From: Sipunculus nudus
Taxonomy: Eukaryota > Annelida > Sipuncula > Golfingiida > Sipunculidae
Assembly (NCBI GenBank): GCA_026874595.1
Contig: CM049317.1
Span: 13,258,882-13,322,881, forward strand
DNA length: 64,000 bases
Reading direction: 5' to 3'
The position numbers were made by a program, and so were the translations under genes. This document shows positions 12,911-23,305 of this stretch, piece by piece. Position 1 is the first letter of the stretch. Each line of letters starts with the position of its first letter. The notes below the pieces were generated by a model, which was not told the origin of the DNA, made no database searches, and was given only the letters and a program-made list of their open reading frames with translations.

Positions 12911-13118
12911 CAGGGGCGGATCCAGGATTTAGGAAAATGGGGGGGGGGGGGTCCAACCCAGGAGTACTAAAGAAGACCCTAAAAAAATGTCCTTAGGTCT
13001 GGAAAAGGGGGGATCCAAGCCGCAAAATTTTGTCTGAAGCCCTTAAAAAAACGTTTCTGATGAAAAAAGGGGGATGCGGACCCCCTGGACCCCCCCCCCC
13101 CCTCCGGATCCGCTTCTG
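12911..13118. mobile_element. Small inverted-repeat element with poly-G in its ends, 208 bp
   Basis: The left end CAGGGGCGGATCCAGGA is mirrored by the right end (CAGAAGCGGATCCGGAG on the minus strand). Both arms continue into a G run followed by GTCCA (G13 at 12939-12951, C13 at 13090-13102). AATAAA lies directly outside both ends (12905-12910 and 13119-13124), a possible 6-bp target duplication. CAG...CTG ends recall hAT-type MITEs, but hAT duplications are 8 bp, so the superfamily stays open. Non-coding. Confidence 0.75.
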
Positions 13119-13124
13119 AATAAA

Positions 13125-14290
13125 GCGAAACCCAAGCCCTGCAGTGATCATGGATTGAAAAAAAAATAATGGTAGCAAAATGACAAATGAGTATCCATTT
13201 TATCAATAACAAGGAACGTCAGCACCGTCTCCCTCCTCATCGACCAATGTTCAGTAAGAGAGATCGTTTCCAGGTATTTGTCCTTCAAATATTATAAGAA
13301 TAAATAGAGGCTAAGTCTATGAAGATATTCGTAGATTCTACACCAAGCCCACATCAATGAGATCCAAGATTCCTCCAAGGTTACCTCCAGAACACCCGGC
13401 ACCGAGTGCAAAACGTGTACCATCGACCATACCCACTCCGTGATGAGGGCCTGAACACCCCAGCCACCCGCATGCAGAAAGTTTGACTCTAGACTAGAAC
13501 CTTTGAAATTAAGACAGAGCCATCTTTGATTTCTTTCACAATTCGATTGTGTGGACTCGACTGCGCCTGTGACGTATGGAATAAGTAAAGGTATTTGAAT
13601 TAAAACTATGGTATCTCACACCTAGTTTTATTATAGTATGTATCTAAGACATCAATACTTTGTCATTTCACCCACAGTAATGCATGCTAGATGCCATGTA
13701 TACAATGCCAATTCTATAAAATAACAACTAGCAGAGTTGACCAATTTAAGGACTCAGCATTTATAAACAAAACGGAGAGTGCAGACCCTGGCCATGCCGC
13801 CCTCTTCGGAGTGAAGACTGAACTTCAATATAAATTATTAAAGATGTGAATTTACGATTCTGGATTCGTGTCGTCTTCACGGAGAAACGGGGTGTTATAG
13901 AGACTTTACTTGTAAAAAGCTGAAGGTACCCAGTCATATACTTTTTGAAAAAGATTTTTTTTTACTTCTGGCTTCCTCTGTGTATATATATTAATGATCT
14001 AACGTGAATTTTGTTGTGAAAAGGTTTTATAATGCCTTCTTGAAGAATGTATGAATTTGATTTCATCAATACGTTTGTAAACACAGCAATGCTGCCAACG
14101 GAAAAAAGTGTAACCTAAGATGGTAGGTTGCATATATTTGGAAATAGTAAGGTTACTTCGTGCAAGTCGCCATTTGCAAAGCTCTGGCTTATCTGACTTG
14201 ACTCCAGATGCCCTTGCTGAATTTGTTTTTAATATTATTAATATTAATATTATAAACACATATTATAAACACGTTCATATAAAAAAAAAA
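13125..14290. other. Unassigned DNA with one GC-richer block
   Basis: About 150 bp at 13335-13480 is clearly richer in G and C than its surroundings and is open for some 30 codons in one frame, but no motif is recognised. It could be a repeat remnant. Nothing else is seen. Confidence 0.4.
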
Positions 14291-14400
14291 CAGCCTGTGT
14301 GCTATGATATTCATGTTTTCTGGCCCATTCTTATGACAGCTCCAAGGGATTGCCTTTAGTCTATAAAGGTCAGAAAGGTGATTGGGCCCCTTAAAAGTGT
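14291..14400. repeat. Dispersed repeat R1, copy 1
   Basis: The stretch with TTTTCTGGCC, CTCCAAGGGATT, CTTTAGT, GGTCAGA and GGTGATTGG is repeated in the same order at 44793-44896. Neither copy has visible terminal repeats, so the class of element is unknown. Confidence 0.65.
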
Positions 14401-14449
14401 GTTGTGTTTTAGTTACATATCTGCACACATACATAGATAAAAATAAAAC

Positions 14450-14640
14450 GGTGAAACCTGTGTAATAAGAACACCTGTTAGACTGGCCGACTGGTCTTAA
14501 TTAACGGGTGGTCTTATAAGTGAGGTCAGGGTGGTCTTAACAGACAAGCGGTCCTGTTAGACATCTGATATTTCAGACATGCTCCACTTTGGATACACAC
14601 AGACAGACAGACAGACACGTATATAGACCAAATACAGTGA
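14450..14640. repeat. Dispersed GAAACCTGT repeat
   Basis: GTGAAACCTG followed by TAAGAACACCTGTTAGACTG and several GGTGGTCTTA units looks like a short interspersed repeat. A related piece lies inverted at 38340-38384 between two AT microsatellites. An AGAC tetranucleotide run (14601-14616) sits at its right side. Confidence 0.45.
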
Positions 14641-17200
14641 GGCCTGATTGCAATAGCTTTTCTTAATTATAAATGAAAGTTGATTGTCCTGTGATGAGCG
14701 GCAGCAGATTTGCGTAGATCCAACCTTGCGTTTCTTTGGAATTTATATTGATGTTTCCCGGGTGCATGCGCACTAATATATTCTTTATGAAAAGACGTTA
14801 TTTAAGTTCGTTTCTATGGAGAAAATAGAGACTGATTAAATATCCCCTTAGGCTATTAAGGTGCTAGATTAATGCAGTTTGATTTGGTTAATTTATTTTC
14901 CATAAATAATTAAATACTTTTATTTATACACTTAATTACCACTTTATTCGGAATTCCATGAAGATAGGCATAGATTAAATACGCCCCGAGGACACTGAGG
15001 AGATTTTCTGGAAGTTTGACTCGAAACAGGACAAAACATATTGACTTTGATAACACTAGACTGGCCCAGTCGATGCGGTGGTTAAAATTAATTTCTCCTG
15101 CTAACAAGGCGATTAATCTTGCCCTGGCTATGTAGCAACGCTTAGAACAGGTACTGCCACCTCGCAGGATTACATAACAAATATACATCTCTCTGACCAA
15201 ATATTCAGTGATAAAAGCTGGCACTGAGATAGGTCCATCGGTACATGAAATCAAGATTCATTTTACATATTTATTAGTAAACATAAATATTATGATATAT
15301 AATATAAAGTCTTGGTCTCTATGCAAAATGGTCACATTCTCTATTTTGGTTTCAAAATTTAATCAAAGAAGGTTTTACCAAGAATGTATCATACTATACT
15401 GACACGTATGATTTGCTCTTCCGTAGTTTTTCTTTCTGCAAGGGGTTTTCTTTTCATCCCTGTTGTATCACCATGTTTGATCTCGGTCTGTTATCCCATG
15501 TTTTTGGATCCTTTGGTCTGTGTTTCAGGTTTCCCGGTTTCATCATTGATTCATAAGTTTTTCGACAAAATATGACAAATTAAAGGTTGTTTTTTCTTAT
15601 TCAATTAATAAAATATTTTTTACCTTTTTCACTCAGCATTGCCATTGATTTAGCTATAACTTTCTGTGTATCATATTCTTCACCTCCCTTATGAATAATT
15701 CCGGAGGGAGCAGGATTACAGATGCACCGTGTGCTAGCAGTCGATTCCCCTTTGCAAGAAAATCATATGTTTGTTTCTCTAGCGCATGCGCAGGGATCAT
15801 ATACTTAATGGTATGCTACCATTTTAGTTAGTTCTCGTGAGTATATAAAAAAAAGTTTAACATTCCTCCAGGGCGTAAGGATGGGGGCTTAATGCAATCA
15901 GTTAAATGCATTTTCTATAAATGGTTAAAATATCAATTTTACTTATACACTTTAATTACAGGCCCATTTTCGATTGTAGGCAGATAGGCCTTGATGAATA
16001 TGCCCCCAGGTATTACAGGTAATTTTCATGCAGTTTGACTTGAAAAAAAAAATCTACAGGACTACAAATACTGGTTTTAATTAAACGTGAAGCACTTTCA
16101 TAGAATATTAAGTGGTCAGTCTTTTTAGAGCCATGACATATGAACCATGTATGATACAATCACACGCATACTGAGGCATGGTAGAAATCACTGGCTTCCA
16201 TGATCACACAATTATCCTTTTTTCACATGATATATGTCGATAATGCCGTTCTTGGGCCTGGGACCACTATCCTGGTATTTTTTTAGGGGGGGGGGGGGTT
16301 CTCGGTCTCGAAATAAAATAATCTCGGGATCTATTCTAATCGTAGAAATTACGGTTTTACAAAGAATGCCCCATGTTGTTCATACAAGCTTTTTCCCCCT
16401 CTTTAACAAGAGATTACTTATCTTCACTGCGGTAACAGTATGAGCGGAGGACTAACTGGTATTTAGCGAGAACATTGATTTCTTATTAGTCGAGGGGAGC
16501 AAATGACACTAAATTAAACATATGGAATTGAGGTCTCGATCTCGAATGTCTTGATCTCGGATTGCTTGGTCTCAACTACATCACTGGTACATTTATATCT
16601 TTAACAAACTTTGATCAAATTTTCAACTATCCAAAATGCTTAAAAAAGTTTTCTTTCTCGCTTAACGCATGGTCTATCTTTAAGCTTTTATTACTCTACA
16701 CAGTTTGAGCTACAACGTTCTATTTTTCATATTCACCTCCTAAAATGCCTGTTGTAAATAACCTCGGAAGAACAGGATACAAATGCACGTTGTCCAAGCC
16801 GTCAATCAATCTGCCAGATAAACCTATCAGGAGTCAAGAGGGCGTGGCCTGCGGGTAACGTGACAGTAAATCAACTCCTCTTTATGTACTTATATAGTAT
16901 TTCGTGAGTCGTCTGATAGAATTACACGTCCTGGTCTGGATCTCAACACCTGAAATCAATACTGTTTTGCATCAAGTAAACCCTTCAAGTCGCTCACGTG
17001 GCATTGCACGACATGATTTATCATGTGGCATTCAACCACCATTTTGCGACATTAGAACGATCGGCTGCACTCCCCTGGCCTTGGCGCGCGAATTCATGGG
17101 GGGTTCTCTGGGAATTCCATTATCTTTTATCTGCTTGTGATGTCACTGATAAGAAATTTCCTATCAATTATCATATATTGGTATCCTGGACTTAGCGACC
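14640..17200. repeat. Ancient tandem duplication, unit about 1 kb
   Basis: Ordered matches recur at an offset of about 1.0 kb: 14872-15035 with 15895-16045 (TTATACACTTAATTAC; GATAGGC; GCCC...CAGG; GTTTGACT), 15362-15390 with 16345-16372 (GGTTTTACCAAGAATG), and 15650-15740 with 16703-16790 (AGCTATAAC...CACCTCC...GGATTACAGATGCAC). A third, partial unit may begin near 16700. By eye the copies are about 60-70% identical. No coding region is recognised in either. A G13 run (16286-16298) and GATCTCG-like units (16297-16575) interrupt unit 2. Confidence 0.6.
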
Positions 17201-18020
17201 TGGTATTAAATTAAGTGAACATGTGCCCTGGCTCATCCTGCATTGGGAGGGTGTTTACTTGAGATATCTTTACCATCGCCAATCTAGTTACAGCGAGACT
17301 ATGTCATCACCCATGACATTACGTCCTTTGGTCTGTTTGTCTGCCTGTCTGTATTTGGTTGTTTATCAATGATTTTCCTTTCCCGTGTCATACTGAATTT
17401 AATTTGTATGAATACATGATATATGAATGTTTTCAATGGAATATATCGCAAAGATGTGGATTATTTTATCAACATTTTTGCTGTTTTCCTAGACCATTAC
17501 TGGGTAGCTGAAAATCTTTGATTTTATGGAATATAACGTACATATAAAACAATTTCGACTTTCTGAGGTGGAGGTCTAGTGAACTCTCACTACAAAATTC
17601 GAGATGAGTCTTGAGACTAGAAATTTGTTTAAATTTGGAGTGATTTTGGTAAGGGTGTTGTGATTTTGGTAAGGGTGTTCGTCTGTTGATAGCCAACCCG
17701 TTAGTGGACCTGGCCATTTGAAAACCGGAAATTTCCCCGGTGATCTAGATGTAAAACACAAAGTATTAATGTCGTTATGCTGATGAAAAAAAAAGAATTA
17801 TCCAACCCCCCACCCCCCCCCCCCCCCCACCCCCGTTTATATGCAATGACTTGTTAGCAACACATCAAAACAGCATGCAAGATAAACATGTTAAGAAACT
17901 AATTTATATCATGGCTGTTCAGTGACAGAGCGAAGTTTGCCCCTGGTTCATGTATTCATGATGCAGCTCTCAGCTGCTTGCTCCTCAAGTCTTGGTGAGC
18001 AATTGATCTGTATATATCTG
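17201..18020. other. Unassigned DNA upstream of the retrotransposon
   Basis: A 20-bp unit (TGATTTTGGTAAGGGTGTTG) is tandemly doubled at 17641-17680. A C-rich tract with single A interruptions spans 17806-17834. No gene is seen. Confidence 0.5.
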
Positions 18021-18588
18021 ACGTGTAGAAACACAGCGCTCATGCTAATCTGGAAATTTCTGGGCTGGTCGCGGATGAAAAATTATAAATAGGGGCTGTG
18101 TTTTAGAGCCGGGGAGGGGAGAGAAAGAAATATTCCAGGGGACATGGAAGAGTGTGAGTCAGTTTGTGTACCTTTCCGATAATTGCATCAGTTATAGAAC
18201 TTTTTCGAAAATTTGTAACGGATTTTATAAAGTCTTCAGTTCGCCTTTGGGATCACTACCAGAATTTCACTTTTGAATTACAACAGATTGATTTTTTGAT
18301 TGAATTGGACTATTATTCTCTGAGAAGATTTATGTGAACTGTTCATCTGGATTATACGTTTTTAAGGACTTATTGTCGCTGTGACAGTGGTGGTATCCAG
18401 GTGCTGTACACTTTATTTATTATACTGTGTAGTAGTATTGATTTGCTGTTGCACTGTTGTTATACTGTGTGATTGTATTGATTTAGTGTATTGTAATGTT
18501 AGGATTGTTGTAAGAATCAATAATAATTATTTGTCAACAAAAAACCACTGACTTCTATATTCATTCCCCTATACATTTCACGCTGCCT
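18021..18588 (+). repeat. 5' LTR remnant of the Gmr1-like element
   Basis: It starts at GTAGAAACACAGCGCTC and is highly similar to the 3' LTR at two stretches, but lacks the first ~120 bp (from TGTTAC) and the last ~85 bp (after CACGCTGCC). A TATA box, TATAAATA, lies at 18084-18091, just before GGGGCTGTGTTTTAG, the probable start of the RNA. The polyadenylation hexamer AATAAA found in the other LTRs reads AATCAA here. No primer-binding site is present after the broken end. Confidence 0.85.
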
Positions 18589-18603
18589 TAAAAAAAGTTA
18601 GAA

Positions 18604-19290
18604 ATGCAACATGAGCTAGCATTAAAAGAGAGGGAAGAACATGAAAGGTTAGAAAGAGAAAGATTTGAAAAAGAAATAGAAAGAGAAAGACTAGAAAAAG
18701 AAAAAGAAATTGAGTTTAGACGACTAGAGTTGGAAAGACTTAAACTAGAACATAGTCTATGTGCTGCCCCATCTCACAGTTTTGATGTTACTAAACACAT
18801 TAGACTTGTCCCAGCTCTTCAAGAAAAAGAGATTTGATAAATATTTCTTACACTTTGAGAAGGTTGCTGTAAATACAAAATGGCCTAAGGAAACTTGGAC
18901 TATGCTATTACAAAGTGTATTGACTGGCAAGGCCAGAGAAATTTATACAGACTTTTCAGTAAAAGCCGCTGCTGACTATGGCCAGGTTAAACCGTTAATC
19001 CTAATAGGTTATGACTTAGTTCCTGAAGTTTACCGCCAGAAATTTAGAAATTGGGAAATGCACAAAGAACAGACCTATGTCGAATTTGCTAGGACAAAAG
19101 AGCAGTTGTTTGATCGCTGGTGTTGTTCTAAAATGTAATGAAAGATTATGGCAATTTGCTTTTTTGTTGATATTGCTTTAAGAATTTTAGCGCTGCATTA
19201 GCACAAATGTTAAAACTTTTCTTGAGGTTAAAAAGTCCTGAAACACTTGAAATTGCAGCTCAATTAGCTGATGATAATTCATAAACACAC
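18604..19290 (+). pseudogene. gag (capsid) remnant of the Gmr1-like element
   Basis: The first frame (18604-18837) encodes a highly charged Glu/Arg/Leu coiled-coil leader and then FDVTKHIRLVPALQEKE. A frameshift near 18835 moves the reading to the next frame, which continues DKYFLHFEKVA, then WPKETWTMLLQSVL and QTYVEFARTKEQLFDRW to 19138. This is the capsid-like region of gypsy Gag. Beyond 19139 the frame is broken again, but ETLEIAAQLADD near 19240-19275 continues the family's Gag. Gag would form the particle that packages the element RNA. The start at 18604 is the first ATG after the LTR, but the true upstream leader appears deleted. Confidence 0.85.
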
Positions 19291-19481
19291 AAAATGCCCT
19301 TTACAAGCAAATCAAACCAGTTATTCACAAACAAGAATGTAAATCAGTATGGTCAAAAGAAGTTTAAAGCGCAGTCACCCAGTACTGGTAGTCCTGATAG
19401 TTCAACAAGGTCCATTGTTACACTTCAGTCCACGTCCACTGTGTCCGAGTCCAACAAAGACCAGTCTTTGCAAAGAAAATC

Positions 19482-19523
19482 TGTAATTACTGCAAAAAGG
19501 AAGGTCATCTAATATCTGACTGC
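19482..19523 (+). pseudogene. Nucleocapsid CCHC zinc knuckle
   Basis: The 14 codons read CNYCKKEGHLISDC, a perfect C-X2-C-X4-H-X4-C knuckle, which binds RNA in the Gag nucleocapsid. It is in a different frame from the capsid region (frame 3 against 1 and 2), so it is disconnected from the Gag start. The same frame runs on to 19856 through a Ser/Asp/Lys-rich linker with repeated DSC-EY/F units. Confidence 0.9.
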
Positions 19524-20764
19524 TTGAAACATGCAAATAAACCAAAGGGTAAACCATCTGGTTTTGTTTCAAAATCTATGCATAGCCTAGTACAAGAGCC
19601 GGGCTCTTTTCATGTAAACACGGGGTACAACTCCTTTATTGACTCTTATAAAGAGTTTGATGCTACGGAGGCCAACGTGCCGTCTGACTCCAAAGAAGAA
19701 TCCGTAGCTTGCGGGGTAAAAACCATATTTGATTCCTGCAAGAAATTTAACAAGGCTAGGTCCTTTCAAGACTCCTGCGAGGAGTATCCTGTAATTAAGG
19801 CTAAGTCCTTTTATGACTCTTGCGAGTATTTCAAATTAGGCCAGGTCCTCTTATGACAAACAGAAGTTTGTTTCTGCTGAGGAAAATTCCTCTGTTGACT
19901 CCAATGGAGAGTTTGATTGTAATAAGGATGTAGATTCCTTTAGTGACTCTGAAAAACAGATTATGACTGACACTATCAGTGCCAGTTCTTTGTTTGATGA
20001 AACTGAGGTAGAAGATTCCTCTCCTGACTCCGAAATTGAGTTGTTTGAGCCATTCATACATGAAGGTTTTGGGTCACTTTCAGGTGATTTTTCAGATTCT
20101 TCCCTATTAGAATTCTTAGGGACATTGGTTCAGGCAAAACGCTCATGTTAGCAAACACTTTGCCATTTTCTAATTGGTCTTTTACTGGTGCACATTGCAC
20201 TTGTTAATGGTGTGTTTGGTGTCAGACAAGCACACTTCAGTTCCGCTTCCCAGTTTACATTTAAAGTCAGATTTGATTTCTGGGAATATTACTGTGGGCA
20301 AAAGAACTAATTTACCCTTTAAGGAAATTCAGTTGCTGCTAGGAAATGATGTTGCAGGTGACAAAGTACAGCCTGTACCAATAGTGACAGAAAAGCTGTC
20401 ACTTGATCAGGACACTGATCCTGAAAGTCAGGAAATTCCTGGTTTGTATCCTTTATATGCTGTAACTAGATCTATGGCCAAGAAAAAAAAAACACATGAG
20501 GATAATGGTCAAGAAAATAACACTCTGGGAGTCACTAGTGACTCGTCTAACGACTCGTCCGTACAGATTGCAGCGTTTTCAAGGTCAGAACTTATCGCGG
20601 AACAGCATCAGAACCCTGATATTTCATGTGTGTTTCCCAGGGCGATTTCTAAAGATGGACACAGAACCCAGTTTGTTTCTATGTTAAAAATGGAGTGCTT
20701 ATGCGTAAATGGCGACCACCTGATGTATGCGCTGATGATGAGATGGCCATCAAACATCAAATAG
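19524..20764 (+). pseudogene. Gag-pol linker and aspartic protease remnant
   Basis: After the knuckle come acidic spacers with repeated SFxDSC and DS motifs. The protease starts near 20112 with ILRDIGSGKT: the active-site triplet, normally DTG or DSG, reads DIG (20121-20129), so catalysis should be lost. A stop follows at about 20205. The fold resumes in another frame with NLPFKEIQLLLGNDVAGDKV (about 20310-20370), the C-terminal LLG-ND segment of retroviral-type proteases. The tail LYPLYAVTRSMAKK and SRSELIAEQHQNPDIS leads into integrase. The protease would cleave the polyprotein, but this copy cannot. Confidence 0.8.
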
Positions 20765-21740
20765 TAATGCCCAAAAATTATCGCAATGAAATTCTAAGCA
20801 TGGCAAATGAGGCACCTTTGTCTTGCCATTTAGGTATAAATAAAATTTATCAAAAAGTTAGTACACATTTCTATTGGCCTAACCTCAGGACAGATGTTGT
20901 ACATTATTGTAAATCATGCAACACATGCCAGATGGTAGGCATTGCAAGCCCAATCAGAATCCTCCTAAGGCCCAACTTAGGCCTATTCCTGCTTTCGAGG
21001 AACCGTTTGGAGGATTATTGATTGACTGTGTTGGACCACTGCCCAACACAAAATCTGGACATGAATACTTGCTGACAATTATGTGCGCATCTACCAGGTT
21101 CACTGAGGCAATACCGTTGCGCAAAATTAATGCCTAAAGTATTGTCACGGCTCTGACTAAGTTTTTTTTTACAACTTTTGGATTACCAAAATCCGTCCAG
21201 TCTGACCAAGGGTCTAATTTTATGTCTGGTTTATTCAAGCAAGTTATGTTTGAGCTAGGTATTAAACATTACAGCTATTCGCCCTCGAGCGTTTTCACCA
21301 GACATTAGAAAACATGATTAGGACTTATAGTTATGAGTTTTTCCTTGTTTTCAGTCCCTTTGAACTAGTTTTTTTACACTTATTTCGCGGTTCATTAAAA
21401 CTGCTTAAAGAAAAAAAAACTCTTGTGTGAAAATCCTGATTCTCTTAGTTTATTGCAGTATGTCTCAGACTTTCGCACTAAACTACACAATGCTTGTCAG
21501 ATTGCAAAGTCAAATCTAAAATCTGTACAAAGTAAAATGAAAACAATGTATGACAAGCACACCGAAAGTAGGACGTTTGAGCCTATTGAAACGTTCCTTG
21601 CCTTTCTACCCATCCCTGGCAGACCTCTGCAAGCTAGGTATTTTGGTCCTTACATTGTTGACCACAAAGTCAGTGATTTAAATTACATACTGTTAACACC
21701 AGATAGGCGTAAGAGAAAAAAAACAACTCAGCCATGTTAA
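20690..21740 (+). pseudogene. Integrase remnant (HHCC, DDE, GPY/F)
   Basis: The N-terminal zinc finger is readable: a HLG histidine, HFYWP, then CKSCNTC (about 20820-20930). The catalytic core follows in a shifted frame, with IDCVGP giving the first Asp (near 21024), QSDQGSNF the second (GAC at 21204-21206), and ALERFHQTL the Glu (GAG at 21287-21289). The second Asp and the Glu are about 27 codons apart instead of the usual 35, with a frameshift, so a small deletion is likely. The C-terminal GPY/F module appears as ARYFGPYIV (about 21636-21662). Integrase joins the DNA copy to the genome. Its place upstream of RT is the family hallmark. Confidence 0.88.
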
Positions 21741-21794
21741 CATTTTGAAACCATATTATATTATACCATGTTGACAGAAATCAAGTATAACCGG

Positions 21795-22433
21795 TTGATG
21801 CTAAAATAAGTGCTATTTCTGCATTTCCTAGACCAGAAAACAAAAAAAAAGCAAATAATGCGTTTTCTTGGTATGGTTGGATACTACAGGAAGTTTTGTC
21901 CAAATTTTTCTGCTGTAGCTAAACCTTTGACTAGTTTGTTAAGGAAGAAACAAAAGTTTGTATGGAATGTTCAGTGTGAAAATGCATTTCAGAATTTGAA
22001 AGCAATTCTGAAAAGTTCACCAGTTTTAGTAGCTCAAGACTTTTCTGTACCTTTTAAGTTAGCTGTAGATGCTTGTGATCGCTGCTGGTGCTGTGTTGTT
22101 ACAAGAAGACAGTGATGGCATAGATCATCTAATGTGTTATATTTCAAGAAAGTTTAATGCAAACCAGAAAAAAAACTACTCCACTATTGTAGGAGAATGT
22201 TTGGGGCTTTGATTTTGGCATTGCAACTTTTTGAAGTTTATGTTACTTCATCAGTCAAGCCTATCATTGTCTTCAGTGATCACAATCCCCTCACGTTCGT
22301 GAACAAGTTGAAGTGTAAAAATCAAAGACTGTTGAGATAGAGTTTGTTTTTACAGGATTACAATCTTACAATCAGACACATTAAAGGGAAAGACATTAAT
22401 GTACTTGCTGATCGCTTATCGAGTTGTTTATGA
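21795..22433 (+). pseudogene. RT thumb and RNase H remnant; RT catalytic core deleted
   Basis: Only about 55 bp after the integrase end, the sequence resumes at VDAKISAISAFPRP and then MRFLGMVGYYRKFCPNF, the region C-terminal to the RT palm. The fingers and palm, including the YxDD box, are absent, an internal deletion probably exceeding 1 kb. RNase H follows with KLAVDAC (first Asp), a frameshift, YSTIVGECLGL (Glu) and FSDHNPL (Asp), and ends ADRLSSCL before TGA at 22431-22433. That RNase H closes the polyprotein and no integrase follows it, which confirms the order. The RT frames are broken, so no replication activity is expected. Confidence 0.87.
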
Positions 22434-22540
22434 AATGTTGTTAACCAGATGTTTATGTAATGTTGTGAATAAGATGTTTTTTTTTTTAATATTGTTACAA
22501 TTTAGTGGGTTTTTTTGTAGAAAACTTTCTTTTATCTTAC

Positions 22541-22552
22541 AGGAGGGGGGAG
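22541..22552 (+). promoter_or_regulatory. Polypurine tract of the Gmr1-like element
   Basis: AGGAGGGGGGAG stands immediately before TGTTACAGG, the first bases of the 3' LTR. This is where plus-strand DNA synthesis would be primed in LTR elements. Confidence 0.88.
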
Positions 22553-23305
22553 TGTTACAGGTGTCATTTTTATTGTGTGCAGCAGTGTTGCATGTGTCTG
22601 TGTAGCGCTAGCATTGTCCGTTGCCATGGGAGACGCGCGAGCCGGGCCGGCCCACGCGTAGGGTCGGACCTGCAGAAACACAGCGCTCATGCTAATGTGG
22701 AACTTTCTGGTCTGGTCGCGGTCATCGAGCGCGTGTCTTGTAATGTTCTTTGAACGTGTGTATTGTGTATTGTTGGCTTCTATGGGATGTTCGTGAAATA
22801 GACGTTTCCGATAATTGCAGCAGTTATAGACCTTCTTCGAAAATTTGTAACGGATTTTATATAGTCTTCAGTTTGCCTTTAGGATCACTACCAGAATTTC
22901 ACTTTTGGATTACAACAGATTGATTTTTTTATTGAATTGGACTATTATTCTCTGAGAAGATTTATGTGAACTGTTCATCTGGATTATACGTTTTAAAGGA
23001 CTTGTTGTCGCTGTGACAGTGGTGGTATCCAGGTACTGTACACTTTATTTGTTATACTGTGCAATTGTATTGATTAGCTGTTGTACTGTTGTTATACTGT
23101 GTAATTATATTGATTTAGTGTATTGTAATGGTAGGATTGTTTTAAGAATAAATTATTATCATTTGTTAACAAAAAACACTGACTTCTTTATTCATTCCCT
23201 TAGACATTTCACGCTGCCTAGTGTTACAGAATCTGATTTTTATCTCCATAACAAAATTTATGCTCGTCACGACTACGTCATCTGTTGTAACTAGGTTCCG
23301 TAACG
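22553..23305 (+). repeat. 3' LTR of the Gmr1-like element, about 753 bp
   Basis: It begins TGTTACAGG right after the polypurine tract and ends GGTTCCGTAAC(G), the family's TGTTAC...GTAACA termini with the last base mutated. AATAAA at 23147-23152 is the likely polyadenylation signal. Compared with the other LTRs it lacks the TATA block (TATAAATA and GGGGCTGTGTTTTAG in the 5' LTR). Instead it has about 90 bp of different sequence (near 22725-22805). The distal ~85 bp, starting AGTGTTACAGAATCTGATTT, are shared with the solo LTR but missing from the 5' LTR. Confidence 0.88.

Larger units (their letters stand above)
18021..23305 (+). mobile_element. Degenerate Ty3/gypsy LTR retrotransposon of Gmr1 domain order
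   Basis: The order along the plus strand is 5' LTR remnant, gag, CCHC knuckle, protease, integrase, RT thumb plus RNase H, polypurine tract, 3' LTR. Integrase precedes RT, unlike ordinary Ty3/gypsy (RT-RNase H-integrase). That is the defining order of Gmr1-like elements described by Goodwin and Poulter in deuterostomes. Sequence motifs are gypsy-type (CCHC knuckle, HHCC finger, GPY/F module). The copy is dead: there are many frameshifts and stops, the RT catalytic core is missing, and no primer-binding site follows the 5' LTR. Confidence 0.9.

Noticed and set aside
13335-13480. GC-richer block as an exon
   Set aside because: About 30 open codons only, no splice sites or family match.
14910-15254. 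114-codon minus-strand open frame
   Set aside because: It lies in the tandem duplication, where the second unit does not keep the frame, and has no known motif.
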